Part shown: positions 52,633 through 61,474 of the stretch, piece by piece
How the letters are laid out: every line of letters begins with the position of its first letter
Numbering within the stretch: the first letter of the stretch is position 1
Assembly (NCBI GenBank): GCA_964402995.1
Contig: CAYOEA010000001.1
Coordinates: 186,001-250,000, forward strand
DNA from: GCA-2686295 sp964402995
GTDB taxonomy: Archaea > Nanobdellota > Nanobdellia > Woesearchaeales > GCA-2686295
Direction of reading: 5' to 3'
DNA length: 64,000 nt
Position numbers and translations under genes: made by a program
The notes under the pieces: generated by a model
The model's input: only the letters and a program-made list of their open reading frames with translations
Database searches by the model: none
What the model was told of the DNA's origin: nothing

Positions 52633-52761
52633 TTATGTAATGATATTAAAAAAGGAAAAATCCAAATTAAATATGAAAAATCTATTTTTAGAATTTTAGT
52701 ATTGTTTAATTTATTTTATTCAGGACTTATTAAACAATTACAAATTAATCTATTTGAGTAA
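52633..52761 (+). pseudogene. C-terminal fragment of a second PHP-domain gene
   Basis: 43 codons, including stop, match the end of the PHP gene (51214-51342) in frame. The fragment reads LCNDIKKGKIQIKYEKSIFR against LYNDIKKGKINIKYNKSIFR. Homology runs a few bases past the stop (TAAGAC.AATTTT). There is no start or PHP core, so it is a broken paralogue tail. Confidence 0.85.
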
Positions 52762-52841
52762 GACTAATTTTCTCGCTGATATCTTGTTCAAAAATAAGTG
52801 TTTTCGAAACAATTAAATGGATAAACAATTTTAAAGATGTA

Positions 52842-53081
52842 ATGATAAACTTAATTGATAAACATTTTAGAGCATTACCAATAAAAAAGAAAGCATTCTT
52901 AGCAATGATAAGCACAGGATTTCTATTAATAGCAATAATAGGTTATCAAACAGGTTATGTGAACTTAGTAGAAAGCTTTTTGATATTTGTTATTGGTTCT
53001 ATATATATGGAATTGATGAAGTTCCAATATAGAGTAACTAATCTAGAGAATGAAAAAAAGAAACGAGGTAATAAAAAATGA
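52842..53081 (+). CDS. Two-helix small membrane protein, 79 aa
   Basis: Not recognised. Two hydrophobic helices (about 18-35 and 43-60), then a basic coiled tail (RVTNLENEKKKRGNKK). It overlaps the next small membrane gene by 4 nt (ATGA), so the two are translated together and may form one complex. Confidence 0.6.
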   Translation: MINLIDKHFRALPIKKKAFLAMISTGFLLIAIIGYQTGYVNLVESFLIFVIGSIYMELMKFQYRVTNLENEKKKRGNKK

Positions 53082-53266
53082 ATATAAAAAATTTAGGATT
53101 TTTGGATATTGGCTTAATTAAGTTGTCAGTCTTGTTTGGAGCTTTTTTCTTGGTATCAATATGGTCTGGACTTGCAAATTGGGTAACATCTACAAACTGG
53201 ATCTGGTTTTTAATAGCATTAATAATATGTGCTATCAAACCTGTAATTCAAATGTTTAAAAAATAA
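53078..53266 (+). CDS. Two-helix small membrane protein, 62 aa
   Basis: Not recognised. Helices at about 13-31 and 40-57 are separated by the WSGLANWVTSTNWIWF loop rich in Trp. SD-like GAGGTAAT lies 7 nt before the ATG, inside the preceding gene's last codons. It is coupled to that gene by a 4-nt overlap. Confidence 0.65.
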   Translation: MNIKNLGFLDIGLIKLSVLFGAFFLVSIWSGLANWVTSTNWIWFLIALIICAIKPVIQMFKK

Positions 53267-53346
53267 ACAGAACTAATTCTTTTTACTTTTTACGCTCTCG
53301 TTTCTAGAAGTAAGTAAAACGCCCTGCGGAAGATTTTGTAATGTTA

Positions 53347-54210
53347 TTAAATGTTTTTCACGAGTGCGTCAAGCGACTTCGGTGATATTCCGACAGAACG
53401 GCCATTGCCATTCACATTGTAAGCACTGAACCCATTATTATAGCCATATAAGAAGCCCATGCAGCCACTGTTCTTATCTAAATCAGGATTTCCAATATAG
53501 AACTCAGAATAACCTCTTTTTTCTGCGCTATTAAGAAGTAATTGCCAATTAGAATTACCACCTGAATGCACAATACTTGGTTGGTGATTTCTAACTTTAA
53601 AATCATCTATATCTATGTAGTTAGATTTCATTGCTTGAATATCTTTTTCTAAAAATGAAACAACATAAAATTGATTTTTTAACAAGAAATATTTTTCTTT
53701 TGAAACTTCAAAAAACTGATCATAAGTCATAATATTTGTTTTTTGTTCTTTAACAGAACTATCAGCACCAGTTACATAAACAATCCCTTCGCCAAGTAAT
53801 TTATCAACTTGCTTTGTTTGAGAAAGTGGAAGATTATAATTTGTCAAACCAACTTTTTTTCGTCCATCAAGAACACCTTCTCCTTTTCCGAAAGCAATCA
53901 TTGCCTCAGTATCTTGAGAAAAACTTGAACAACCTATTAATAATAATCTATGATCTCCTCGTTTGATTCCTTCATAGGATTTAGTTGCAGTCACCCTTAA
54001 TTGTTCTTCATTAGAGTTAAACCATTGATTCCAAAGAGAATTGTTAGTTGGATTTAATCCTCTTGCCATAGCAAGTTCATAAGGTCTCGCACGGATTATG
54101 TTTGGAGTTGAATTTATTGCTCGAATAGACTCAACAACCCCTAAGGAATCTTTTTTATTAACTGCAGTTAAAACGATATTCGGGTTTTTTAGTATAATTT
54201 GTTTTGTCAT
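53347..54210 (-). CDS. Hypothetical protein, 287 aa
   Basis: Not recognised. Soluble, no signal or membrane helix, mixed alpha/beta. Repeated short phrases such as RLLLIGCSSFS and IVYVTGADSS suggest a Rossmann-like core, but no nucleotide motif is clear. It is preceded by a 252-nt non-coding stretch and then tRNA-Arg; that stretch shows nothing else. Confidence 0.55.
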   Translation of the reverse strand: MTKQIILKNPNIVLTAVNKKDSLGVVESIRAINSTPNIIRARPYELAMARGLNPTNNSLWNQWFNSNEEQLRVTATKSYEGIKRGDHRLLLIGCSSFSQDTEAMIAFGKGEGVLDGRKKVGLTNYNLPLSQTKQVDKLLGEGIVYVTGADSSVKEQKTNIMTYDQFFEVSKEKYFLLKNQFYVVSFLEKDIQAMKSNYIDIDDFKVRNHQPSIVHSGGNSNWQLLLNSAEKRGYSEFYIGNPDLDKNSGCMGFLYGYNNGFSAYNVNGNGRSVGISPKSLDALVKNI

Positions 54211-54462
54211 AGCAGTACCATTAATAGTTCCAAGTATTGGAAGTTACCACCATATTTAAAACTTCTTATTTGTCACTACTGATTAGTTAAACTATTTCTG
54301 ACGCACACCTACTAGAATATAAAGACGAGATTTTTAAGTCATCAAATCAGATTTAGCTGGAAGTAAAGAATTAATGAATTTGAGAGTCTAGAAATAACGT
54401 CCGAATTAATAAATTTCATACAAAATTATTTTTTACCCAGTCATGTTCAACTAAAAATAGAA

Positions 54463-54534
54463 CGCCCCTGCGGAGAATCGAACTCCGACCTCGAGGTCCG
54501 CAACCTCGTATTCTATCCATTAGACTACAGGGGC
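54463..54534 (-). tRNA. tRNA-Arg (GCG)
   Basis: Complete cloverleaf on the minus strand: acceptor GCCCCTG/CAGGGGC, anticodon stem CGAGG/CCTCG with loop TTGCGGA giving anticodon GCG, T arm CGGAG-TTCGATT-CTCCG and discriminator G. No intron and no encoded CCA. Confidence 0.97.
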
Positions 54535-54575
54535 TAATAGAAACAAAGTATGAAAACATTCGTTTCTTTTTAAAA

Positions 54576-55466
54576 TTATTCAAATAAAGCTGTACTCAAA
54601 TACTTTTCTCCTCTATCCGGAAAAACAACAACTATTCGTCCTTTATCTATTTTCTTTGCAATTTCTAATGCGGCAAGCATTGCAGCGCCTGAACTCATTC
54701 CAACGAAAATTCCTTCTTTTGTAATGATATCTCTTGCAATTTGATATGCATCATTTGTTTCTATCATTATAGTTTCATCTATTTTACTAGGATCATAGAT
54801 TTGTGGAACTATTGCTTCATTCATATTCTTTAAACCTTGAATATAATGATCTTTGACAGGATGAGCGCTCACAATTTTTATTTTTGAATCATTTTCCTTT
54901 AGAACTCTTCCAACACCCATTATAGTTCCAGAAGTTCCAATAGAAGAAACAAAGTAATCTATTTGCCCATTCATTTGCTTCCAAATCTCTTCGCCTGTTG
55001 TTTTGTAATGAGCAAGCTTGTTGTACTCATTTGAAAACTGATTTGGCATAAAATATTTGTCAGGATTTTCATCAACTAATTTATGAGCTTTAGTTATAGC
55101 GCCATCAGTTCCTAAAGATGCATCCGTCAGAATTACTTTTGCTCCAAATGAAAAAATCATTTTACGACGCTCTATTGAAACAGCAGAACTCATTACAACT
55201 AAAACTTCATAGCCTTTAACAGCTGCAATCATTGCAAGACCAATACCTGTATTTCCAGATGTGGCTTCAATAATTGTTTTTCCTTTAACTAAAGAACCAT
55301 CATTTTCTGCTTGCTCAATCATCTTTAAAGCAATTCTATCCTTAATGCTACCGCCAGGATTAAATCCTTCAATCTTTGCGTAAATCTCAACGCCGTCTTT
55401 CAAATTAAAATTGTTTATTTTTACTAATGGAGTATTTCCTATTGTTTGAATTATATTTTGATACAT
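54576..55466 (-). CDS. cysK: Cysteine synthase (O-acetylserine sulfhydrylase type)
   Basis: A PLP enzyme that makes cysteine from an activated serine and sulfide. Signatures are IGNTPLVKINNF, PLP Lys K42 in GGSIKDRIALKM, TSGNTGIGLAMIAA and SIGTSGTIMGVGR. The length of 296 aa is typical. The ATG at 55466 is chosen, as GAGGT lies about 9 nt before it; an upstream in-frame TTG would overlap that SD. Archaea may use O-phosphoserine instead of O-acetylserine; the sequence does not decide. CysM-like activity is an alternative. Confidence 0.94.
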   Translation of the reverse strand: MYQNIIQTIGNTPLVKINNFNLKDGVEIYAKIEGFNPGGSIKDRIALKMIEQAENDGSLVKGKTIIEATSGNTGIGLAMIAAVKGYEVLVVMSSAVSIERRKMIFSFGAKVILTDASLGTDGAITKAHKLVDENPDKYFMPNQFSNEYNKLAHYKTTGEEIWKQMNGQIDYFVSSIGTSGTIMGVGRVLKENDSKIKIVSAHPVKDHYIQGLKNMNEAIVPQIYDPSKIDETIMIETNDAYQIARDIITKEGIFVGMSSGAAMLAALEIAKKIDKGRIVVVFPDRGEKYLSTALFE

Positions 55467-55655
55467 GTTAATCAACCTCAAATTATGTTTTTTTGTAAGA
55501 TTAAAAAAGAATAAAGAAACTTTCTTTAGAAGAACTATAGGTTCAGACTAAAGAATGAATAACATAGTTTATGAAAATAGAATTAACAACAACAAGCAAA
55601 CTTATTCAAAATTGAATTAATTTTTGTGTACATAATAGATAAAAATAGTTTATCC

Positions 55656-56138
55656 CTATAAATAATTTTTGAAAGGTGTTTTATGCATACTTATTCGAGG
55701 GATTATTACTGCACTATTCACCTTTTCAGAAGCAGAAAAACCACGGAGATCAGAAAATAATCTTTCAGAATTAATAACATTATTTGCAGTCCTTAAAGCA
55801 AAAGAATGCATACACAAACCATAAAACATCCCACCATAAGCAAGATTCAATTCACTAATTGGCTTACCACTCTGCTTAGAAATAGCAGGTAAAATAATTT
55901 CAGGAGCAAGATACTCCTTTTTTGATACAACAGTCCAAGAACTTGCCATATCAGGAAAATAAAAATCCATCACTGCTTTTGAAAAACTAGGAACTACAAA
56001 AATTGGAATAGATTTAGCAGTTGCTTGAGAAACATAATTTTCCAATTTAGATTGAAAATCATAACTAATATAAGTAAAATCAGGATGAATAATAACTAAA
56101 CCATCAAGATTAGCTAATGATTTGAATTGATTATTCAT
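55656..56138 (-). CDS. Hypothetical protein, 160 aa
   Basis: Not recognised. A soluble alpha/beta protein; the first part (LDGLVIIHPDFTYI, SIPIFVVPSFSKAVMDFYF) looks like a small hydrolase-like Rossmann fold. It has one Cys pair region (GLCMHSF). It is divergent from the CcdA-like gene and follows a 189-nt spacer after cysK. Confidence 0.5.
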   Translation of the reverse strand: MNNQFKSLANLDGLVIIHPDFTYISYDFQSKLENYVSQATAKSIPIFVVPSFSKAVMDFYFPDMASSWTVVSKKEYLAPEIILPAISKQSGKPISELNLAYGGMFYGLCMHSFALRTANNVINSERLFSDLRGFSASEKVNSAVIIPRISMHKTPFKNYL

Positions 56139-56252
56139 AAAATAAAGAAATTAAGTCTTGCTTATAAATATAAGTCAAATAAATGTTATTCAAAACTTAA
56201 TTTGTTCATTTCTGCGAAATATTTATAACTGAATTAAGGAAATTATGATTTT

Positions 56253-57173
56253 ATGTGGATATCATTCTTATCAGGCATCATCGCATCACTAACACCGTGC
56301 GTCATCGTTTTATTCCCACTAGTACTATATAAGTTTTTTAATAAAGAAGAAAAGCAATGGATTCAATTCTCAATATTCATTGTTGGATTCTTACTAATCT
56401 TCAGTGTTTTTGGAATTATATTTCAACAATTACTAAGCTCCAGTTTACATAATGGAATACGTCTTGCACTCGGAATATTATTTGGAGCGTTAGGAATTCT
56501 TGCATTACTTAATAGAATTAATCCTTTAAACTTTCCAGTTATTAAAAATTCATTCTTACTTGGAGGAGTATTTGCATTAATGCTTTCATTCTCACCATGC
56601 ACCATACCTTACTTAGGGATTATTATTTCGATAAAGAGTACAGGAATGATTATTCTTGAAATGTTATTCTTCGGTTTAGGACTAATAATGCCAGCAATAG
56701 TCTTTGCAATATTTGGAAAAGCAATCTTAAATATCACAAAACAAGGAAAAATATTCAAAAAAATAAACCATTTAATGAGTATCATATTAATAGCATCAGG
56801 AGTCTATCTGGCAATCTCAATAACTTCATTTGGCAAATATGATATTTGGATAGTTTCAGCAATGCTAGCAATAGTGTTTTTTATTTTGCTAAAATCATTT
56901 TTCGTAGTAAACAAATTAAAAGACTTAAAAAAAGCAAAAAATATATTCTTAATAATAGCATTAATTGGAATTACAATTGCAACTATTTGGCACTGCGGAG
57001 CAAGTATTGAGGATAACCATGATATGCATGTCGAAATAGAAGAAAATGCAGTTTGTAATGCACACGCTCAAGATTGTGAAGTTTGTCAAAGATGTGCAAT
57101 TATATTTGGAGTTGCAACAGTAATTGGATTACTTGCAATAATATTATCTAGAAAGAAAATAGTTTTTGTATGA
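56253..57173 (+). CDS. CcdA/DsbD-like transmembrane electron carrier
   Basis: A 306-aa membrane protein with about seven or eight helices. The paired membrane Cys that carry electrons from cytoplasmic thioredoxin are C16 in SLTPCVIVLFPL and C116 in SFSPCTIPYLG. Near the C-terminus, residues about 248-280 form a loop with four Cys and several His (WHCG, DNHDMHVE, CNAHAQDCEVCQRC), then a last helix. That loop is not usual for CcdA and could bind metal or form disulfides. Confidence 0.85.
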   Translation: MWISFLSGIIASLTPCVIVLFPLVLYKFFNKEEKQWIQFSIFIVGFLLIFSVFGIIFQQLLSSSLHNGIRLALGILFGALGILALLNRINPLNFPVIKNSFLLGGVFALMLSFSPCTIPYLGIIISIKSTGMIILEMLFFGLGLIMPAIVFAIFGKAILNITKQGKIFKKINHLMSIILIASGVYLAISITSFGKYDIWIVSAMLAIVFFILLKSFFVVNKLKDLKKAKNIFLIIALIGITIATIWHCGASIEDNHDMHVEIEENAVCNAHAQDCEVCQRCAIIFGVATVIGLLAIILSRKKIVFV

Positions 57174-57190
57174 GAATAATTCTAATTTAT

Positions 57191-57853
57191 CTATGCAAAT
57201 ATTTTCTTTGCAATTGTTGAAGGACTTCTTCTTCCAATACAAGGACCATCTTTAGGATCAAAACCTGCACGAACTAAATTAATTCTAACTTTAGTGGCAC
57301 AAGAATAAGTTGACAAAACACCAGCGTACTTCATCTTCTTTGCAATACTTTTGAAAACTTCTTCAGTCCACATTTCAGGGTGTTTTCGTGGTGAAAAAGG
57401 ATCAAAGACGCAAATGTCGAAGTAATCATCTTCAAGCTCATGAATACGCTTAATTGCGTCACCATAAAGAACTTTAAGAGAAACGTTACCTTTTTTGTAA
57501 ACGCCATCAAGTTCTTTTAGTTTTCGAATAATATGATAATTCTTAAATTTAGGAGCTAATTCTGCTACAAGGTCAAGTAATGACTTATCAATTTCTAAAC
57601 CAATAATTTCAATTTTACAATTAGGATTTGCCTCAAGTGCTGCATCAATAAGAGCAGCGGAATTATAACCAAAGCCAAAACAGAAATCAAGAATTTTAAC
57701 TTTGCCCTTTTCTTTAGCAAGTTTTGCTACATTAGTAGGTTTTGCATATTTCTCAACAGCTTCCTCTTCAGCTCCAGAAACAGAGTGATAAACCTCATCA
57801 AAGTCCAGATTATGAAAAGTAAATGAGCCATCGCCTGTTTTAATCTTGTTCAT
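57191..57853 (-). CDS. MnmC-like methyltransferase
   Basis: A SAM-dependent methyltransferase like the N-terminal domain of MnmC, which acts on tRNA wobble uridine. Signatures are KTGDGSFTFHNLDFDEVYHS, VKILDFCFGFGYNSAA, DICVFDPFSPRKHPEMWT and the basic end IGRRSPSTIAKK. The start chosen is ATG at 57853 (220 aa). A TATA sequence (57879-57888) 30 nt upstream makes ATGs further upstream unlikely; the longest frame would add a poor hydrophobic lead. It is probably a tRNA methyltransferase without the MnmC oxidase domain. Confidence 0.85.
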   Translation of the reverse strand: MNKIKTGDGSFTFHNLDFDEVYHSVSGAEEEAVEKYAKPTNVAKLAKEKGKVKILDFCFGFGYNSAALIDAALEANPNCKIEIIGLEIDKSLLDLVAELAPKFKNYHIIRKLKELDGVYKKGNVSLKVLYGDAIKRIHELEDDYFDICVFDPFSPRKHPEMWTEEVFKSIAKKMKYAGVLSTYSCATKVRINLVRAGFDPKDGPCIGRRSPSTIAKKIFA

Positions 57854-57878
57854 TGCAAATGAAAAGATTTGAAGACTC

Positions 57879-57888
57879 ATATAAAAAC
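57879..57888 (-). promoter_or_regulatory. TATA box deciding the MnmC-like start
   Basis: GTTTTTATAT on the minus strand is about 30 nt before ATG 57853. Transcription from here would exclude the longer starts. Confidence 0.4.
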
Positions 57889-57950
57889 TTATTCTTAGAA
57901 GCCAAGAATTTAAAGAAAAACATAAAAAGAATTCAAGCAAATAAGCAAGT

Positions 57951-58280
57951 ATGTTAGAATTTATTGAAATGTTTCCTTATGTGTATGGCACTATTGCGGC
58001 AGTAAATACCTGCCAGTTTGCCAAACAAAGACCTTCAGAGAAACAACTTGATTTAACACTACTGTTCTATGGAAGCCTGCTTGCAACAATTGATTTAATA
58101 CCATTAACATGGAACGGCACAGAAACATTGTCGCAAATGGCAGATTTAAAAGAATTTGAGACTGTTGGGAAAGAAAATATATTCAAAGCAGGAGAAATGA
58201 TATACTCTGCCTTAGGACAAGCTTATGCAGGATATAGAAATATTAAACACTATATTTCAGAACATAAAGTAAAGAAATAA
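57951..58280 (+). CDS. Hypothetical protein, 109 aa
   Basis: Not recognised. It has two or three moderately hydrophobic stretches (FPYVYGTIAAVNTCQF, LTLLFYGSLLATIDLIPL and MIYSALGQAYAGY), so it may be membrane associated. It is divergent from the MnmC-like gene and 62 nt before the radical SAM gene. No strong SD. Confidence 0.5.
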   Translation: MLEFIEMFPYVYGTIAAVNTCQFAKQRPSEKQLDLTLLFYGSLLATIDLIPLTWNGTETLSQMADLKEFETVGKENIFKAGEMIYSALGQAYAGYRNIKHYISEHKVKK

Positions 58281-58342
58281 TAACAATCCTTAAAAGTAAA
58301 ATAAAATCACTAATTATTATATGATTAGTATACAAAAATAAA

Positions 58343-59506
58343 ATGATAAATAATGACAAGGTTGGATACATCACAAGCGGCCCAATGGCTAAAGGATGTA
58401 GACAATGTATAGAAGGAGAAAAGCTAGTATTATTTATCACAGGTCTATGCGGTCAAAGATGTTCTTATTGTCCTGTATCTGAGAAAAAATTTGGTGAAGA
58501 TGATATTTATGCAAATGAGTGGAAAATAAAATCAAAAGATGATCTCTTAGAAGAAGCTAGACTTATGAACGCAAAAGGCGCAGGAATAACAGGCGGAGAT
58601 CCACTTGCAACACTTGCTAAAACATGCGAATATATTAAATTCTTAAAAGATAATAAAGGAAAAGACTTTCACATCCACCTATATACACCTTTACAATTAG
58701 TAAAAAAAGAAGTTCTACAAAAGTTATATGACGCAGGACTTGATGAAATAAGATTCCATCCAGATGTAAGTGATGACAAAGACTGGAAAAGAATTGAACT
58801 TGCAAATGAATTTAATTGGTCAGTTGGAGTAGAAATTCCATGCTTACCAGATAAAGAAAAAGAAACTAAAAAATTATTAGATTATTTATTAGGAAAAGTT
58901 GAGTTTGTAAACTTAAATGAATTAGAAGTATCAGATACAGAAGTCAAGCATTATAATATGGGCGACTACAGAACTCGAGATGAACAAACTTATGCAGTTG
59001 CAAAATCTAAGGAGACTGCAATAAACTTAATTGAATATGCGGAGAATAAGGGAATCAAATTAACAGTTTATTTTTGTAGTGCTAAACTAAAAGACAAAAC
59101 TCAGATGGGAAAAAGAATAATTCGAAGAGCAAAAGGTGTTGCAAAGAATTATGATAAAGTAACAGAAGAAGGAATGCTAATTAGAGGCGCAATATATCTA
59201 GACAAATTAAGCCCAGGCGCAAACTATCATGAAATACTTGAAAAATTAACTGCGGATGAAAGAAAAAAAATCCTTGCAGAGTTAAAAGAAAAGTATGACT
59301 GGATGAAAAGAAAACTATTTTTACGAAACTCTGAACTTGATGAAGAAAAATTACGAATTCTAACAAAAGAGAAAGAAGCTAGACGACTAGTAAAGAAACT
59401 AAAAAGACTACCATACGTTGTTGCAGTAGTTGAAGAATACCCTACAAAAGACTCAGTAGAAGTAGAAATAGAAATACTTAGCGAGAATCAATACAATCAA
59501 GATTAG
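58343..59506 (+). CDS. Archaeal radical SAM protein with extra Cys pair
   Basis: A 387-aa radical SAM protein. Cluster cysteines are C36, C40 and C43 in ITGLCGQRCSYCPVSE, preceded by an unusual KGCRQCIEG pair (C19, C22). AGITGGDPLATL is the usual SAM-binding GGxP-like segment. The C-terminal ~150 residues are basic and helical (RRLVKKLKRLPYVV). This appears to be a conserved archaeal family without known substrate. Its last 54 nt overlap a converging membrane protein gene. Confidence 0.85.
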   Translation: MINNDKVGYITSGPMAKGCRQCIEGEKLVLFITGLCGQRCSYCPVSEKKFGEDDIYANEWKIKSKDDLLEEARLMNAKGAGITGGDPLATLAKTCEYIKFLKDNKGKDFHIHLYTPLQLVKKEVLQKLYDAGLDEIRFHPDVSDDKDWKRIELANEFNWSVGVEIPCLPDKEKETKKLLDYLLGKVEFVNLNELEVSDTEVKHYNMGDYRTRDEQTYAVAKSKETAINLIEYAENKGIKLTVYFCSAKLKDKTQMGKRIIRRAKGVAKNYDKVTEEGMLIRGAIYLDKLSPGANYHEILEKLTADERKKILAELKEKYDWMKRKLFLRNSELDEEKLRILTKEKEARRLVKKLKRLPYVVAVVEEYPTKDSVEVEIEILSENQYNQD

Positions 59507-59932
59507 TAAGAATAAGAACTTTTTCTTGAATAAATTTAATGAATCAGTACAAAACAGTTTCTCTTTTTTCTGGTTAGATAAAAACATAGCTGCTTCAAAG
59601 AATCCATAAAGGAAAATTAGTATTGGAACAACTAGTAAATTAAGTGAAATTGCCATAAAAGCTGCTAATGACAAGAGTAAATACATCCATTTTGAAAAAT
59701 CTTGTTTTGAAAAATATGAAACAACAGATAATAACACGAAGAATGTTAATCCAAGCCATAAATGACCATAATCATACATCACAAAACCAATAATAAATGA
59801 AAAAAGAAATTTTCTAGCATTAGTAAAATAAATTATTCCAGGAACTAATTCTTCCCTTGTATTTCTTGAAATAAACAGTCCTACAAATAAACCTAAAAAG
59901 ACAATCAAAGAAATAATAAGCTCAAAAATCAT
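59453..59932 (-). CDS. Polytopic membrane protein, 159 aa
   Basis: Not recognised. Five or so hydrophobic helices fill the chain, ending in an aromatic tail (LILAKYFYFYFY). ATG 59932 is chosen over a start 24 nt upstream, because the stop of the pilin-like gene and this ATG share a base (TAATG), which shows coupling. It may serve the pilin-like protein, for example in export or assembly. Its 3' end overlaps the radical SAM gene by 54 nt tail to tail. Confidence 0.65.
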   Translation of the reverse strand: MIFELIISLIVFLGLFVGLFISRNTREELVPGIIYFTNARKFLFSFIIGFVMYDYGHLWLGLTFFVLLSVVSYFSKQDFSKWMYLLLSLAAFMAISLNLLVVPILIFLYGFFEAAMFLSNQKKEKLFCTDSLNLFKKKFLFLLILIVLILAKYFYFYFY

Positions 59933-60336
59933 TATGGACTCACGTCGGCACCACAAGGTAAACCATTAATCTCAAAGTCAGGATTTCCAATACCAGTCCT
60001 ATTACCTAAAACTATTAATCTAGGAGTAGAATCTCCCGATTCAATAAATAAACAGAACTCACCGCTAACACCAAGCTCTTCTTTTAAATCTTCATAAGGT
60101 AAAGCTGCATAGTAATTGTAAACTGTCTCATTAAGTTCGCCTGTAATAGGATCGATTAAACCTTTCTCAATAAATTTATTAGTTAAGTCCTCACCTTTAG
60201 CAGTATAATCTTCAATCTTAGTATTTCCGCCTTTATTTGCAATAAGAGCATAAAATATAACTGCGATAAGTGCGAAAATCAACAGTCCAACAACAAGATC
60301 AATTGACCATACTTGCCCTCTTTTTTTATGACTCAT
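59932..60336 (-). CDS. Pilin-like surface protein, 134 aa
   Basis: N-terminus MSHKKRGQVWSIDLVVGLLI has a basic lead then a long hydrophobic helix, a class III (type IV pilin-like) signal form. The external domain is small, with two Cys (GEFCLFIE and GLPCGADVSP) that may form a disulfide, and possible N-glycosylation sites (NET, NRT). It is coupled to the following membrane protein by TAATG. A short pilus or surface thread subunit is inferred. Confidence 0.75.
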   Translation of the reverse strand: MSHKKRGQVWSIDLVVGLLIFALIAVIFYALIANKGGNTKIEDYTAKGEDLTNKFIEKGLIDPITGELNETVYNYYAALPYEDLKEELGVSGEFCLFIESGDSTPRLIVLGNRTGIGNPDFEINGLPCGADVSP

Positions 60337-60427
60337 AATAATAAAGATTCAGTTTTTACATTTAAATAATTTACTATTTATTTAAGGCTAAAGATTTTTA
60401 AATTCAAATACAGTAAGTAAATTTGAA

Positions 60428-61462
60428 ATGATACAACTAGATGGTTCTGTCGCAGAAGGAGGGGGAGCAATACTTAGAACAGCTCTAGCTTTAAGCACAT
60501 TGACCGGAAAAGCATTTGAGATTAGCAATATTAGAAGTAATAGACCAAAACCTGGACTTAAAGCTCAACATGTACAATCATTAATGCTACTAGATAAATT
60601 AACAAAGTGCGGATTTACAGGATGTGAAGAAGGGTCAACTAAACTTATGTTTATACCTGGCGAAATAAAAGCTAAAAAAGTAGAAGTAGATATAGGGACC
60701 GCGGGATCAATTACACTTTTATTGCAATCAGCACTACTACCATGCGTATTCTCAGGAAAAGGAGTTAATATAACAGTAAAAGGAGGGACAGATGTAAACT
60801 GGTCAATACCAGCAGATTATCTAATAAATGTAGTCGCACCGCACCTTCGAAGGCTTGCAGACATAGAAGTTCAAATTAAGAAAAGAGGATACTATCCAAA
60901 AGGACAAGGCGAAATGAATGTAAAAATAAAAGGACAGAATACATATTTATGGCAAGAAATAAATCTAACAAAAAAAGAAAAAATACTATCAATTAGAGGA
61001 ATATCACACGCATCAACAGATCTTTTGGACAGACAAGTAGCAGATAAACAAGCAGACAGAGCAGAATACTTACTAACAGGATATGGAGTGCCAGTAACAA
61101 TTTCTAGAACATATAACAAAACAGAAAGTTTAGGATCAGGAATAACACTTTGGGCAATAATTACTTCAGGCGAACCAGAAATGAGTTATCCAGTAATACT
61201 AGGATCAAGTTGTCTTGGAACCAAAAATAAAAAATCAGAAGATGTAGGAAGAGAAGCAGCACTTGACTTAAGAAAAGAAATAGATTCTCTAGCAATTGTC
61301 GACAAACACCTAGCAGACCAACTTATACCATATCTTGGAATAACAAAAGGCAAAATTATAACTTCTAAAATTACAAATCATACACTCGCAAATATTTATG
61401 TTACTGAGAAATTCCTAAATGTAAGATTTGAAATAGAAGGAAATACAATTACAGCAAAATAA
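60428..61462 (+). CDS. rtcA: RNA 3'-terminal phosphate cyclase
   Basis: Converts RNA 3'-phosphate to 2',3'-cyclic phosphate with ATP, in RNA repair and maturation. The family signature is full: MIQLDGSVAEGGGAILRTAL, NIRSNRPKPGLKAQHVQSL, GTAGSITLLLQSALLPC, GGTDVNWSIPADYL, RRGYYPKGQGE-like KRGYYPKGQGEM and the catalytic-His segment VDKHLADQLIPYLG. The length of 344 aa is normal. It converges with the coiled-coil gene 12 nt downstream. Confidence 0.97.
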   Translation: MIQLDGSVAEGGGAILRTALALSTLTGKAFEISNIRSNRPKPGLKAQHVQSLMLLDKLTKCGFTGCEEGSTKLMFIPGEIKAKKVEVDIGTAGSITLLLQSALLPCVFSGKGVNITVKGGTDVNWSIPADYLINVVAPHLRRLADIEVQIKKRGYYPKGQGEMNVKIKGQNTYLWQEINLTKKEKILSIRGISHASTDLLDRQVADKQADRAEYLLTGYGVPVTISRTYNKTESLGSGITLWAIITSGEPEMSYPVILGSSCLGTKNKKSEDVGREAALDLRKEIDSLAIVDKHLADQLIPYLGITKGKIITSKITNHTLANIYVTEKFLNVRFEIEGNTITAK

Positions 61463-61474
61463 AACAATTAAGAA

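Noticed and set aside
57854..57940. Longer N-terminus for the MnmC-like protein
   Set aside because: The added residues are hydrophobic and unlike the family, and a TATA box lies within this stretch.
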